From Chloroflexi bacterium HGW-Chloroflexi-10 (GTDB lineage Bacteria; Chloroflexota; Anaerolineae; Anaerolineales; Anaerolineaceae): a stretch of DNA of 64,000 nt. The notes below the pieces were generated by a model, which did not search any database, was not told the origin of the DNA, and saw only the letters and a program-made list of their open reading frames with translations. How positions within the stretch are numbered: the first letter of the stretch is position 1; every line of letters begins with the position of its first letter. The stretch is taken from the NCBI GenBank assembly GCA_002840755.1, contig PHBZ01000008.1, forward strand, positions 1 through 64,000. The letters run 5' to 3'. The position numbers and the translations under genes were made by a program. Below are positions 28,067 to 36,199 of the stretch, piece after piece.

Positions 28067-28084
28067 TATATCCTATAGGATATA
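28067..28084. promoter_or_regulatory. Perfect 18-bp palindrome, probable GntR operator
   Basis: TATATCCTATAGGATATA is self-complementary over its full 18 bases, with an extra ATCCTAT half-repeat partly overlapping on the gntR side. It lies between the gntR start codon and a predicted -10 box, the usual place for an autoregulatory operator. Confidence 0.75.
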
Positions 28085-28111
28085 TTAAACAGGAAATTTA
28101 AATTAAGGCAA
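28083..28111 (-). promoter_or_regulatory. Predicted promoter of the gntR-led operon
   Basis: On the minus strand TTGCCT (28106-28111) and TTAATA (28083-28088) are 17 bases apart. The -10 box touches the 18-bp palindrome, so a bound regulator would block transcription. Confidence 0.45.
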
Positions 28112-28519
28112 CTCAAATCGGGTATAGAATTTTTTCGTAGGTGAAGTCCCGCCACGTAGAGGGCGGGGGTGAGGTTAGAAGGAGTCCGTAAATGAGCTTC
28201 CCCGCCAACCACCATCCTGCACAACCACCAATTAACCAATCTGACACCAATTCCCATTGCTCATCACAATAACTCTGTTAATTCGTGCGTGCTTGTTTTT
28301 GTTTGCAGATATGAAAGAAAAAGCCGGGCTTGGTTGGGCTGCTCGTGGAATCAAAAGGATGAAACAAAAAAGTTAAAAAATCTGTCATAAGAACAGTGCC
28401 ACAAACATCAAAGTCCGCAAAATATTTATGGTAAATTAAACCGTGAAAAATAGACTAAAAAAATTATTCCGCTTACCCCTTTCACGGTTAACAGTATCAC
28501 TGTATAAAGGAATTCACCG
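28112..28519. other. Intergenic region between gntR operon and VanZ-like gene
   Basis: About 400 bases without a gene. A GC-rich inverted repeat CCCGCC / GGCGGG occurs near 28146-28168 with no T-run. The last 60 bases probably hold the promoter of the VanZ-like gene, but no clear -35/-10 pair stands out. A possible 63-codon minus-strand frame here has no recognisable product. Confidence 0.4.
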
Positions 28520-29932
28520 ATGAATTACATCCTCATGATCTTACCCGCGTTCCCGTTTGCAGCCCTCATCACAACTGTAATTTATGCGCTTATTTACTGG
28601 CTCACAAAACACAAACGCAACAAACCTGCCTTTCTTCAGAGGATCTTTGAATTCACCCTGGTTGGTTGGTTCGTCATGTTCATTTACGTGACCCAAGTGA
28701 TGTCCTTTGGAAATGGTCTCGGTGAATCACTTAACTTAATCCCATTAAAACCCGTCTACCTGGCTATAAAATATGGCGCAGTCAATGCAGGGATGGCTAA
28801 CCAGATTGTGCTGAACATTCTTATGTTTATTCCGCTTGGAATTTTGTTGCCGCTTATCTCAAAAAAGCGATTCGGTGGTTTTTTACCTTTACTGGGTTTT
28901 TCTTTTATCATCACCTTTCTCACAGAGGCTTCGCAATTACTCAGTGGCAGAAGTGCTGATATTGACGATATTATCGCCAATTCATTTGGTGGTGTTTTGG
29001 GATTTGCTCTGGTTGTCTTCTTTTGTGGAATAGTATACTGGATCAAATCAAAAAGGCAGGGAAAGCCAATCTGCATGCCAAATTATCCGCTCAAACTGGC
29101 CGCATCCATCATGCTTGTATTGCTGTTGGTAAGCCCTCTGGTGGTAATCCGGATTCTTGAAGGCAACAAGGGCATTGGTTATGTGTATTATGGACACCTT
29201 CAGCCAACTCATATCGAATACCCTGAAACAATCAGCGCTGACGAAACATCAGCCAATCTCTACAAGAATATTCTATTGGAATCGCAGGATTCCCTTACCA
29301 CAAGGCTAATTGAGATCACAGGTTTTGATTGTGCTTTTGAAGACGTTGGTTACGGAACTTTCCGATGCGGAAAAGCGGGTGATAAAAAAGTCATTTTTAT
29401 CTACCCTTACAATACCTGGTCCGTAACCTATACCTATGCAGAACCTATCGAAACAAATCCATCCAAACTACCGGGTGAACCGCAGGCGCTTGAAATAGCT
29501 AAAACTTACCTGGAAAATTTCGGGATTCCCCTGAATTCAGTTGAATATGCCGGGCTTCGTGAAGACTTTGGCGATAACAACCTGCATCTTATGTTTATGG
29601 ACCGGACCAGCACCCGGAACCACTTTATATGGGGTTCAGTAGATGTGACCATCGGCGAAGAAGGCACGTTGCTGGGCATTTCTGATGATAGAACCTATTT
29701 CGAATTCGTGAAAACGGTTAAGGCCATCTCTCCACAAAAAGCCATTTCAATAGCACAGGACATTGGAGTTGGTGAATGGAGCAACACGGCTTCGATTACC
29801 AAAATTGAACCTTCCTTTTACTTTAATGAAGACACCGGCTACCTCATCCCTACCTGGCAGATTCACGGAACACTTACGGGTTATCAGGGACAGGAATATG
29901 AATGGACACCAAACATTGACGCAACAAAATAA
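28520..29932 (+). CDS. VanZ-like membrane protein with C-terminal extracytoplasmic domain
   Basis: A protein of 470 residues. The N-terminal part (about 1-175) is a VanZ-like domain with five hydrophobic helices and the family motifs NILMFIPLGILLPL, FLTEASQLLSGRSADIDD and NSFGGVLGFAL. After another helix (about 190-212) comes a soluble domain of about 250 residues, in which the blocks EALEIAKTYLENFGIPL and SPQKAISIAQDIGV resemble PepSY/YPEB-type repeats. The combination is not one I recognise. VanZ-type proteins are linked to glycopeptide tolerance or envelope functions. An AAAGGA ribosome site lies 9 bases before the ATG. Confidence 0.8.
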   Translation: MNYILMILPAFPFAALITTVIYALIYWLTKHKRNKPAFLQRIFEFTLVGWFVMFIYVTQVMSFGNGLGESLNLIPLKPVYLAIKYGAVNAGMANQIVLNILMFIPLGILLPLISKKRFGGFLPLLGFSFIITFLTEASQLLSGRSADIDDIIANSFGGVLGFALVVFFCGIVYWIKSKRQGKPICMPNYPLKLAASIMLVLLLVSPLVVIRILEGNKGIGYVYYGHLQPTHIEYPETISADETSANLYKNILLESQDSLTTRLIEITGFDCAFEDVGYGTFRCGKAGDKKVIFIYPYNTWSVTYTYAEPIETNPSKLPGEPQALEIAKTYLENFGIPLNSVEYAGLREDFGDNNLHLMFMDRTSTRNHFIWGSVDVTIGEEGTLLGISDDRTYFEFVKTVKAISPQKAISIAQDIGVGEWSNTASITKIEPSFYFNEDTGYLIPTWQIHGTLTGYQGQEYEWTPNIDATK

Positions 29933-30174
29933 GTAAAAAGGGAAATTTTCGATTTTCCTCCCCCTGAAACGCCAAAACCCCGTCAGCTGCTAAAAGTAGC
30001 ATTCGTGTCAATCTGACCCATCTCGTAGCTTCGCAGCAAAGTTACCTGTCACTCCTCACCCTGCCGGTAATAGCACGGCAGTGACCTTCCTCTGCGTTGA
30101 GTGAGATGTAAGATTCCGCGAAGATCAGCAAAAAAAGCTTCAGCCCACGGCGGAAAAGGAAAATAATATCTCCA

Positions 30175-32628
30175 TCACTCGTTCACCATCACGGGTCTTT
30201 CCCTTATTCCTTTTCTCTTTGAATTTTTTCGTGGTTTACTTTTCCTTGCAGCTTCCAAAATCTCCACTAACCCCTGTCCACCATTGACGCGCACCCGGTC
30301 GCCGGTCTTCAGGCGCATCGTGGCATTCCCACAGCCAACCACAGCCGGAATGCCCAGCTCTCGCGCGGCGATGGCAGCGTGGCTCTGCGGCGTACCCACA
30401 TCGGTGACAATGGCCGCGGCGCGTGGGAAAAGCAGCGTCCAGCCGATATTGGTCGATGTAGTGACCAATATCTCCCCCACCTGGAAATGCCCGTTGTTTT
30501 CCAGGCAATCCACACAACGTACGCTTCCTTCAACGATGCCAAACGCCCCGGTAAAGCCGCTGATCGGCTCGTTTGTGTCCGCAGCAGTTGCTCTATCAGG
30601 AACACTTGCATTAAAAATATCACTTCGTCGCAATGGATCAGCCGCCCATTGGTGGGGATCAAACCGACCGGCAATAATCGTCGGGTATGGCGGCAAGGCA
30701 CGGTAACCATCATAAGTTTCCTTGCGCATGGGAAGGGACTGTAAAACCAGGTCATCACCCTCCAAAACTGCGAGGACTTCATCCACGGTCAGGTAGAATA
30801 CATTTTCACCCGCAGTGGTCAATGCACCGGCCCGCCGAGCAAAAGTGCGGATCACAGCCGCTGAGCGTGCTGCCTCCGAACGCACCATTTCCCACTGTTG
30901 AGCCGCTAGAGCCGCTTTTTTCAAACGCAGGCGCATTTGCTTCACTTTTCGCGGATAACGCTCACAAAAACGTTCCCACGTTTCCGTATAAGCAGCCTGC
31001 TGCCTGGTAAAAAGCACGTCAATATCGAGTGGCGTTTTGGTAAACTCTTCAAGTTGCTGTTCAATCCAATTAGGGTCTTCCAGCGGACGCGGCCAAGCAT
31101 ACTCATTTTCGTTCATACCTCGGTGACCATACGTTTTCATATATTCCTCGCGGCTCATCTCTCCGCGTGCCACTTTGTCCAAATCGGTTAACGGTCCGAG
31201 GCTCCCCAATGGGGATGACAAACCGCTCAGGTTGGAGAGCAGTGCGTTGGCATCTTCCTTACCAACCATTTCACCCAGCACACTCTCCAGACGATTAGGC
31301 AAGCCTGTCACGCCGGCATTGGCCAGGAAGAAGGCATTATTGGAATATGGCGCAATCTCCTCTCGCCATAGCGCTGCCAATTCAGCCGGATTCTCAATCT
31401 GGTGGATCCGTTCAGTCATCACGGCACACCAATTCAGATTCTGACCAACAAATTGCGGGATCTTCTTGCGCAGGTGCGCCATCTTTATCACAAACCGTGA
31501 AAGACTCGGAAGCACTTTGGTCCACCATGCCCAGGTTGATATGGGGACTAGCGGAACCTCCACATCTTGCGGAGTACCACCCCACCAGGCACTGGCCTGC
31601 TGCAGCGTCTTGCGCGTATCTCCGCCAAAAAACGGGCGGCTGGCAGAAACCAGGATGCTCAGGTTGATATACCCGCGGCCGCTAATGATGCCAAGCATTG
31701 GGTAACCGTCCACCCCCAGGGAAGAGCTGTCACAAAAATCCACACCGTTATATACCAATCCCTTGCGCAAAGAGCAAGAGAATGGAGTAAGCACGTGCGG
31801 CGCGTTTTCCACCATACTTGTACCCAGCCATAAAAAGTTACCCGTTAAGCTGTCATTCCATTCGGCGGTATCCGCTTTATATCCGCTCAGCGTTGTGATG
31901 GGGCGTGCCTGGAGAATGTACAACCGCCCCCCCGCGCAAGCCCATTTGATTTCCTGCGCACTACCCAGATCTTTCTCCAATTCACAAGCGTTGCGATACA
32001 GCGCTCGTACGGGTTTTTCAAGTTCCACGGGTCCGCTGTAGGTTCCTTTCGGTCGAGCCAGCGTAAAAGTTTGTGGAGTGGCCCTTCCGGAGACCTGGTC
32101 CTCACCCAACCCTTGGATAAAATTGCCGGTCATACGCATTTGGTCACCGGTAACCGGGTCAACGGTAAACAGCACACCGGAATATTCAGCTCGGATCAAG
32201 CACTGGACAACTACAGCCAATTCATGTTCCGTCGCTGGTAGTGCCTGTTCCTGGTTGAAAGTCCTCACACTGGCGCTATGGCGTGAGCGGCGCACAAAAT
32301 GGATGGCCTGGCGGATTTCTTCATCTGTGTCTACATCCAGTACACTCTCAAATTCGCTGGCAAAAGATGCCATAGCAGTATCTTCACACAACACGGAAGA
32401 GCGGACAACGAAAGTTTTCTCCTTGCTCTCTCTTCGCAACCGGACAAGTTGTGCCCACACTTGTGCGCAGGCTTCCATTGTCAGCTCGTCATCAACGAAA
32501 GCCTCCGGCAGAATGATAAACCCATCCGGCACCCGGTAGCCCATGCGAAATAGCTTAGACAATATTCTACCCTTACCGCCGGCCAATCGCTCTTCTTCCT
32601 TGGCTAATTTTTGGAATGAAATGATCAT
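30175..32628 (-). CDS. PEP-synthase-like dikinase, rifampin-phosphotransferase (Rph) type
   Basis: A protein of 817 residues with an N-terminal ATP-grasp (PEP/pyruvate-binding) domain: GGKGRILSKL, VVRSSVLCEDTAMASFA, YSGVLFTVDPVTGD. A long middle helical domain follows, and then a C-terminal swivelling domain with the phospho-carrying His750 in TPQSHAAIAARELGIPAVV. This order, with a middle domain instead of a PEP-binding barrel, is that of rifampin phosphotransferases and not of PpsA. It could inactivate a rifamycin-like compound or act on another acceptor. The ATG at 32628 has GAGGA 8 bases upstream; the frame is open to 32700 but without a ribosome site. The tail is Lys/Arg-rich. Confidence 0.75.
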   Translation of the reverse strand: MIISFQKLAKEEERLAGGKGRILSKLFRMGYRVPDGFIILPEAFVDDELTMEACAQVWAQLVRLRRESKEKTFVVRSSVLCEDTAMASFASEFESVLDVDTDEEIRQAIHFVRRSRHSASVRTFNQEQALPATEHELAVVVQCLIRAEYSGVLFTVDPVTGDQMRMTGNFIQGLGEDQVSGRATPQTFTLARPKGTYSGPVELEKPVRALYRNACELEKDLGSAQEIKWACAGGRLYILQARPITTLSGYKADTAEWNDSLTGNFLWLGTSMVENAPHVLTPFSCSLRKGLVYNGVDFCDSSSLGVDGYPMLGIISGRGYINLSILVSASRPFFGGDTRKTLQQASAWWGGTPQDVEVPLVPISTWAWWTKVLPSLSRFVIKMAHLRKKIPQFVGQNLNWCAVMTERIHQIENPAELAALWREEIAPYSNNAFFLANAGVTGLPNRLESVLGEMVGKEDANALLSNLSGLSSPLGSLGPLTDLDKVARGEMSREEYMKTYGHRGMNENEYAWPRPLEDPNWIEQQLEEFTKTPLDIDVLFTRQQAAYTETWERFCERYPRKVKQMRLRLKKAALAAQQWEMVRSEAARSAAVIRTFARRAGALTTAGENVFYLTVDEVLAVLEGDDLVLQSLPMRKETYDGYRALPPYPTIIAGRFDPHQWAADPLRRSDIFNASVPDRATAADTNEPISGFTGAFGIVEGSVRCVDCLENNGHFQVGEILVTTSTNIGWTLLFPRAAAIVTDVGTPQSHAAIAARELGIPAVVGCGNATMRLKTGDRVRVNGGQGLVEILEAARKSKPRKNSKRKGIRERPVMVNE

Positions 32629-32706
32629 AAAATATATCCTCGTCGCACAAATCTTAAAAAGCCGATCGTTTTCGCCATAACGTCTGCAATGCAACGGCAT
32701 ATGGAA

Positions 32707-32723
32707 GGGCTTGATGGCAGCCC
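32707..32723. promoter_or_regulatory. Inverted repeat in the leader of the Rph-like gene
   Basis: GGGCT and AGCCC arms, 7 bases apart, lie just downstream of the predicted transcription start. The sequence resembles, from memory, the rifamycin-associated element found before inactivation genes in Actinobacteria, but the match is partial. Confidence 0.35.
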
Positions 32724-32734
32724 ACCGGAATTTT

Positions 32735-32762
32735 GATATACTGCAGAATTGCTGTATGTCAA
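32735..32762 (-). promoter_or_regulatory. Predicted promoter of the Rph-like gene
   Basis: On the minus strand TTGACA (32757-32762) matches the -35 consensus fully. The -10-like TATATC (32735-32740) follows after 16 bases. The leader to the ATG at 32628 would be about 100 bases. Confidence 0.6.
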
Positions 32763-33141
32763 CCTGAGGATAAGGTGATATATTGGAAATCTGCGGGGTT
32801 ACTCACCCTGGAAGCGAATTTATTGATTAGCTAAGTATAGCAGCGATTATTTTTAAGCCAGAGAAAAATGAGGGAGCAATTTTCGGACTACCGGTCTATT
32901 GTACAAACCAGATTCATAAAGTAGAGGTTAACAGCGTTGTGAAACACAATCAACCTCTACAATATTCCCTCGAGTGACCCTGTAAAAATTGCAATATGGT
33001 CAAGCCACTCACGAAACCGCACAGTAGGAATATTTCAAGTTTGGTTTTTAAAAAGCTCACCCCTAAACTGTGTTTCGGGACGAATAGCGCAAAGGTTCCT
33101 CTGACGAACATACCCCGCTCTCCTTGGAAAATCAGAGGACA
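32763..33141. other. Intergenic region with a compound hairpin
   Basis: No gene is visible. A perfect 9-bp inverted repeat GTAGAGGTT (32921-32929) / AACCTCTAC (32952-32960) encloses a second smaller stem TTGTG / CACAA, giving a cruciform or RNA hairpin. A degenerate copy of a dispersed hairpin repeat lies at 33061-33081. Confidence 0.45.
33061..33081. repeat. Degenerate copy of a dispersed hairpin repeat
   Basis: The 17 bases AAACTGTGTTTCGGGAC (33065-33081) recur exactly at 56229-56245, where the full element is a perfect hairpin. Here the left arm is damaged (CCCCTAAAC), so the hairpin is imperfect. Confidence 0.5.
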
Positions 33142-33774
33142 TTACCATCCGCTGGATTTCAACCAGATCAAGAATTGTTCGTCATCACTATACTGATAAG
33201 CATAGCCACCGTTCCATCTGAACTTTGCCACATTTTTCTCTCCGTCTTCAATCAAGAGACACTGCCTGTATCCTATCCCATCACCCATCAACTCAAAAGC
33301 CTTGGGCCATAACAATGCTTTATCTATTTCCCGGTGATCAAAACTATTAATGATCCCGTCGAATTTATCAGCCAGATCATGCCACGGGACAACAATTTTC
33401 GTGAACACATCCATGTTCCCGGTTACAATGGCTGTTTTTCTGCCCAGTTTGCGCTGCTCAATGGCAAAAGTCAGGACAGCCTGGTTAAAGCCCAGGTTCC
33501 GGCAGCCTGATTCCAAAAAATCTATAATCCTTGGAACATTCATGCAAACCACAGGTGCCAATTTTTTAGCAATATCTTCAAGCGTCACATCAGCCCTCAT
33601 CCAATCATCGACCAAAGCCGGATTGCTGAAAATGTGCTTTTGAATCAAATTTTGCCAATCGGGGCATTCCGGAGGCGTCACATTGAAATATAAATCGGAA
33701 GACAGCGTAAAGCCGAAATCAAAAATAATGCAGGTTATATCAACTGGATTGACAGGTGTGTTTTCAATGTGCAT
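33142..33774 (-). CDS. HAD-family hydrolase
   Basis: A phosphatase-like protein of 210 residues. The nucleophile Asp lies in motif I IIFDFGFTLSS, where the second acidic residue of the usual DxD is Gly, as in several HAD subfamilies. Motif II Thr lies in TAIVTGNMD, and motifs III/IV in WPKAFELMGDG and LLIEDGEKN. The cap region between motifs I and II is helical. GGAAGG lies 5 bases upstream of the ATG. Substrate unknown. The gene is single; its neighbour upstream is a broken gene. Confidence 0.8.
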   Translation of the reverse strand: MHIENTPVNPVDITCIIFDFGFTLSSDLYFNVTPPECPDWQNLIQKHIFSNPALVDDWMRADVTLEDIAKKLAPVVCMNVPRIIDFLESGCRNLGFNQAVLTFAIEQRKLGRKTAIVTGNMDVFTKIVVPWHDLADKFDGIINSFDHREIDKALLWPKAFELMGDGIGYRQCLLIEDGEKNVAKFRWNGGYAYQYSDDEQFLIWLKSSGW

Positions 33775-33831
33775 AATACCTTCCTGTACCTGAAATTTTT
33801 AGGATTATCATGTTTTTTTGTGCTGAACAGC

Positions 33832-34103
33832 CTACTTTACAAGGACGTCCCCTGAACCATCCCACGTACGGGTTTCGATAAGCCGTAGCATATCCGGAAA
33901 CTGGCCATTGAATACCGGCGTGCCTGAGCCCAAAACAACTGGGTTAATTCACCAGACTTAATTCGTCCACAAGATCATTTATCAGTAGATCGTTCCAAAG
34001 TGTGTGGCTGCCAAACATCAGGCTGTCATTGCCGGCTTGAAGTTTGAGTTCGGCAATTTGATTGTGAGTGTATTTACCAATACCATATAGATTTAAAGGA
34101 ATA
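33832..34103 (-). pseudogene. Frameshifted remnant of a RibD-C/dihydrofolate-reductase-like gene
   Basis: Translated on the minus strand, one frame reads IAELKLQAGNDSLMFGSHTL then LINDLVDELSLVN and stops. The adjacent frame continues INPVVLGSGTPVFNG then MLRLIETRTWDGSGDVLVK and stops. Together they match the C-terminal half of the YyaP/RibD-C family, in which GS.TL, LVDEL and P-V-V-L-G-S-G follow each other. A single extra base near 33943-33951 explains the break. The N-terminal half is missing and there is no start codon, so the gene is dead. It abuts the HIT gene stop directly. Confidence 0.75.
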
Positions 34104-34592
34104 CTAATCCAAGTGCCAGTGATGTTTTATCTCCTCTATCGATATTTCCAGTTTTTTCCACTCTTCCTCTCCAATACTTTGTTTTCTATAATCAGCCATT
34201 ATTTCACGTATCTTTGTCAGAGACGGTTGCCCATATCGTTCACTAACGTCCTGGGTCCAGGGGAAAAACCATAAGTGGAAGTGAATTGAATGTTCTTCCT
34301 GAACAATCGTAAGGTACTCAACATCTGTAACCTCTTTGACAACGCGATGTGCGGCTCTGATGAGACTGGAGAATTCCTCATATTCAGCCTCTTGCATATC
34401 GGAAATAGATTGTATATGTCTTAATGATGCAACCACCAAAAAACCTGGGAGTGGAATGAGCGGATCCTGATGAACACAAAAATGTTGGGTTTTGTGTATG
34501 ATCCCTCCCGGGATTAACATCGACTGATCCGCGATGGCGCAGCCCATACAGCTAATTTCCCATTCGTTTCCAAGAAAGTCTAATGTTTTCAT
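34104..34592 (-). CDS. HIT-like protein with degenerate histidine triad
   Basis: A protein of 162 residues with the HIT fold pattern: an N-terminal CMGC, a middle strand block IPLPGFLVVASLRHIQSISD, and the triad region EEHSIHFHLWFFPW. The canonical H-x-H-x-H is reduced to S-x-H-x-H or H-x-H-x-W depending on alignment; the central nucleophilic His appears kept. Typical members hydrolyse or transfer nucleotides. The tail (about 125-162) is charged and helical. It is divergent from the DoxX gene and shares the 216-base intergenic region with it. Confidence 0.7.
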   Translation of the reverse strand: MKTLDFLGNEWEISCMGCAIADQSMLIPGGIIHKTQHFCVHQDPLIPLPGFLVVASLRHIQSISDMQEAEYEEFSSLIRAAHRVVKEVTDVEYLTIVQEEHSIHFHLWFFPWTQDVSERYGQPSLTKIREIMADYRKQSIGEEEWKKLEISIEEIKHHWHLD

Positions 34593-34694
34593 AGTTACCT
34601 GTTGGAATCTAAGACAAAAAACTCATATGAATCTCTGGATTTGTTTAAAATTATAGGTGAATTTTACAATAATAGTTGGAATGAACGATTGGGC

Positions 34695-34739
34695 TTGCCA
34701 GGATGATATACTTACACTATAATATATCGCATACGATAT
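34695..34739 (+). promoter_or_regulatory. Promoter with overlapping operator upstream of the DoxX gene
   Basis: TTGCCA (34695-34700) and a perfect TATAAT (34718-34723) are 17 bases apart. Directly after the -10 box lies the inverted repeat ATATCG-CATA-CGATAT (34724-34739), across the expected transcription start. This is a typical repressor-site layout; the regulator is unknown. Confidence 0.65.
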
Positions 34740-34808
34740 AATCTTAAGCGATAATAAATCAAATTTTTTATACTTAAAGTCACAACCACAGAAGAAAGAG
34801 ATAAGTAG

Positions 34809-35264
34809 ATGATGAATAAAGAAAACAAAAATCGTTCAATCGGAAATACCAGTATATTTCAGGTTATTTTTCGCTTGCTTCTTGGCGTTTTCCTGGTTTT
34901 TGCAGGGATTAATCACCTCACAGTAGCGCGCACAGAGTTTTTGGCACAGGTACCACCATGGGTGCCATTGGATGGCGACCTTGTCGTTGTCCTATCTGGA
35001 ATCGCTGAAATTACGCTGGGAGCAGCTTTGGTTTTTCTGTCGAAACAGCGTATATGGATCGGCCTGGCTGTTGCTGCGTTCTTTGTGGCAATTTTCCCGG
35101 GCAATATCTCCCAATACGTCAACCGGATTGACGCCTTCGGATTGAACACCGATCAAGCCCGTTTCATTCGCCTTTTTTTTCAGCCGCTTCTGGTGATATG
35201 GGCGTTGTGGTCCAGTGGTGCATGGCAGGTATGGAGTACTCGTAAGTCAAAAAACTATCTCTGA
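34809..35264 (+). CDS. DoxX-family membrane protein
   Basis: A protein of 151 residues with four hydrophobic helices. Family motifs are FRLLLGVFLVFAGINHLTVA near the start, VVLSGIAEITLGAALV in the middle and FFVAIFPGNISQYVNR. DoxX-like proteins are often linked to redox or thiol stress; here an OhrR-type peroxide sensor follows 330 bases downstream. The ATG may be at 34809 or 34812; the upstream AGAAAGAG fits both. Transcription probably starts at the regulated promoter near 34730. Confidence 0.82.
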   Translation: MMNKENKNRSIGNTSIFQVIFRLLLGVFLVFAGINHLTVARTEFLAQVPPWVPLDGDLVVVLSGIAEITLGAALVFLSKQRIWIGLAVAAFFVAIFPGNISQYVNRIDAFGLNTDQARFIRLFFQPLLVIWALWSSGAWQVWSTRKSKNYL

Positions 35265-35474
35265 AGGTTGTCTGCTTAATTACTGAGTAACCCCAATGTA
35301 TTCAAAAATAGAGGTCAATGGTCAGAATGCACGTCCATTTATAAATATATTAAAAATGAATTAAATAGTTTATTGGGAAGCAAAATAAAATGGAATTTCA
35401 CTAAATCCCTGATAGACACTACAGGAAATCCGGTTAAACGGTTTTCTCCATTCACTAAACCGGAAAAATTGATC

Positions 35475-35492
35475 AAAATCTGAAAAGATTTT
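35475..35492 (+). terminator. Weak terminator-like hairpin
   Basis: A 7-bp A/T-rich stem AAAATCT / AGATTTT with a GAAA tetraloop is followed by TAAATT. It lies 210 bases after the DoxX stop, so it is uncertain as its terminator. Confidence 0.3.
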
Positions 35493-35515
35493 TAAATTAG
35501 AGATACAGAAATCAA

Positions 35516-35568
35516 ATCAGGTGGTTATAAATTATTTTCTGAATCGAGAAATATCGTAATCACCTGAT
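35516..35568. promoter_or_regulatory. Widely spaced inverted repeat before the OhrR-like gene
   Basis: ATCAGGTG (35516-35523) and CACCTGAT (35561-35568) are perfect inverse copies 37 bases apart, and the similarity continues to TTA inside each arm. The right arm ends 26 bases before the regulator's ATG. They may be two operator half-sites or a leader stem. The rest of 35265-35594 shows a 7-bp repeat TCCGGTT / AACCGGA and no gene. Confidence 0.4.
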
Positions 35569-35594
35569 GATCTTTGAAACAAAAAGAGAATCAC

Positions 35595-36044
35595 ATGGAA
35601 TTTGAACAACTAAAATTAGAGAATCAGTTATGTTTCCCGGTTTATGCTGCATCACGCCTGATAACCAGGGAATACCAACCTCATTTGGATAAACTCGGCA
35701 TAACATACCCACAATATTTGGTGCTCATGGTTTTATGGGAAACAGACGGCATTTCAGTAAATGAGGTTACACAAAAACTGCTGCTTAATACCAATACGGT
35801 TACCCCTCTCCTGAAACGTATGGAATCGCAGGGAATAATTACCCGGCAGCGTTCCGAAAATGATGAACGAAAGGTAATTGTTAAGCTTACCCATGAAGGA
35901 AAACAATTGCAAACCGCCGCCGCTTCAATCCCCGAGAAGTTGGTATCCGGCTTGATTTCCGAAAAAATGAATCTGGAAGACTTGAAAAAACTGAAGGATC
36001 AGCTTTACATCCTTATAACTTACCTGTCAAACGTACCAGACTAA
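35595..36044 (+). CDS. OhrR-type MarR-family regulator
   Basis: A MarR winged-helix protein of 149 residues. The N-terminus reads LENQLCFPVYAASRLITR, with Cys13 in the position of the redox-sensing Cys15 of B. subtilis OhrR, followed by YQPHLDKLGITYPQYLVLMV, the OhrR signature. The DNA-binding helix and wing lie near 60-95 (NTNTVTPLLKRMESQGIITR). The ATG at 35595 with AAGAGAA in front is preferred over an upstream TTG at 35574. OhrR proteins derepress peroxide-defence genes when the Cys is oxidised. No ohr gene is next to it. Confidence 0.85.
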   Translation: MEFEQLKLENQLCFPVYAASRLITREYQPHLDKLGITYPQYLVLMVLWETDGISVNEVTQKLLLNTNTVTPLLKRMESQGIITRQRSENDERKVIVKLTHEGKQLQTAAASIPEKLVSGLISEKMNLEDLKKLKDQLYILITYLSNVPD

Positions 36045-36199
36045 GATGCATGCCAGCCATTTGCCTCGCTGTGCGTCATAGTTACACCGGATTCAGCGGT
36101 TCAAATAGCTCAGTGGGAAATTCAACTTGTATGGAGACTTTATGTAAAATTTTGGGGATGCTGTTACGGTAAGGAGTGAAATATCAAATTACACACCAC

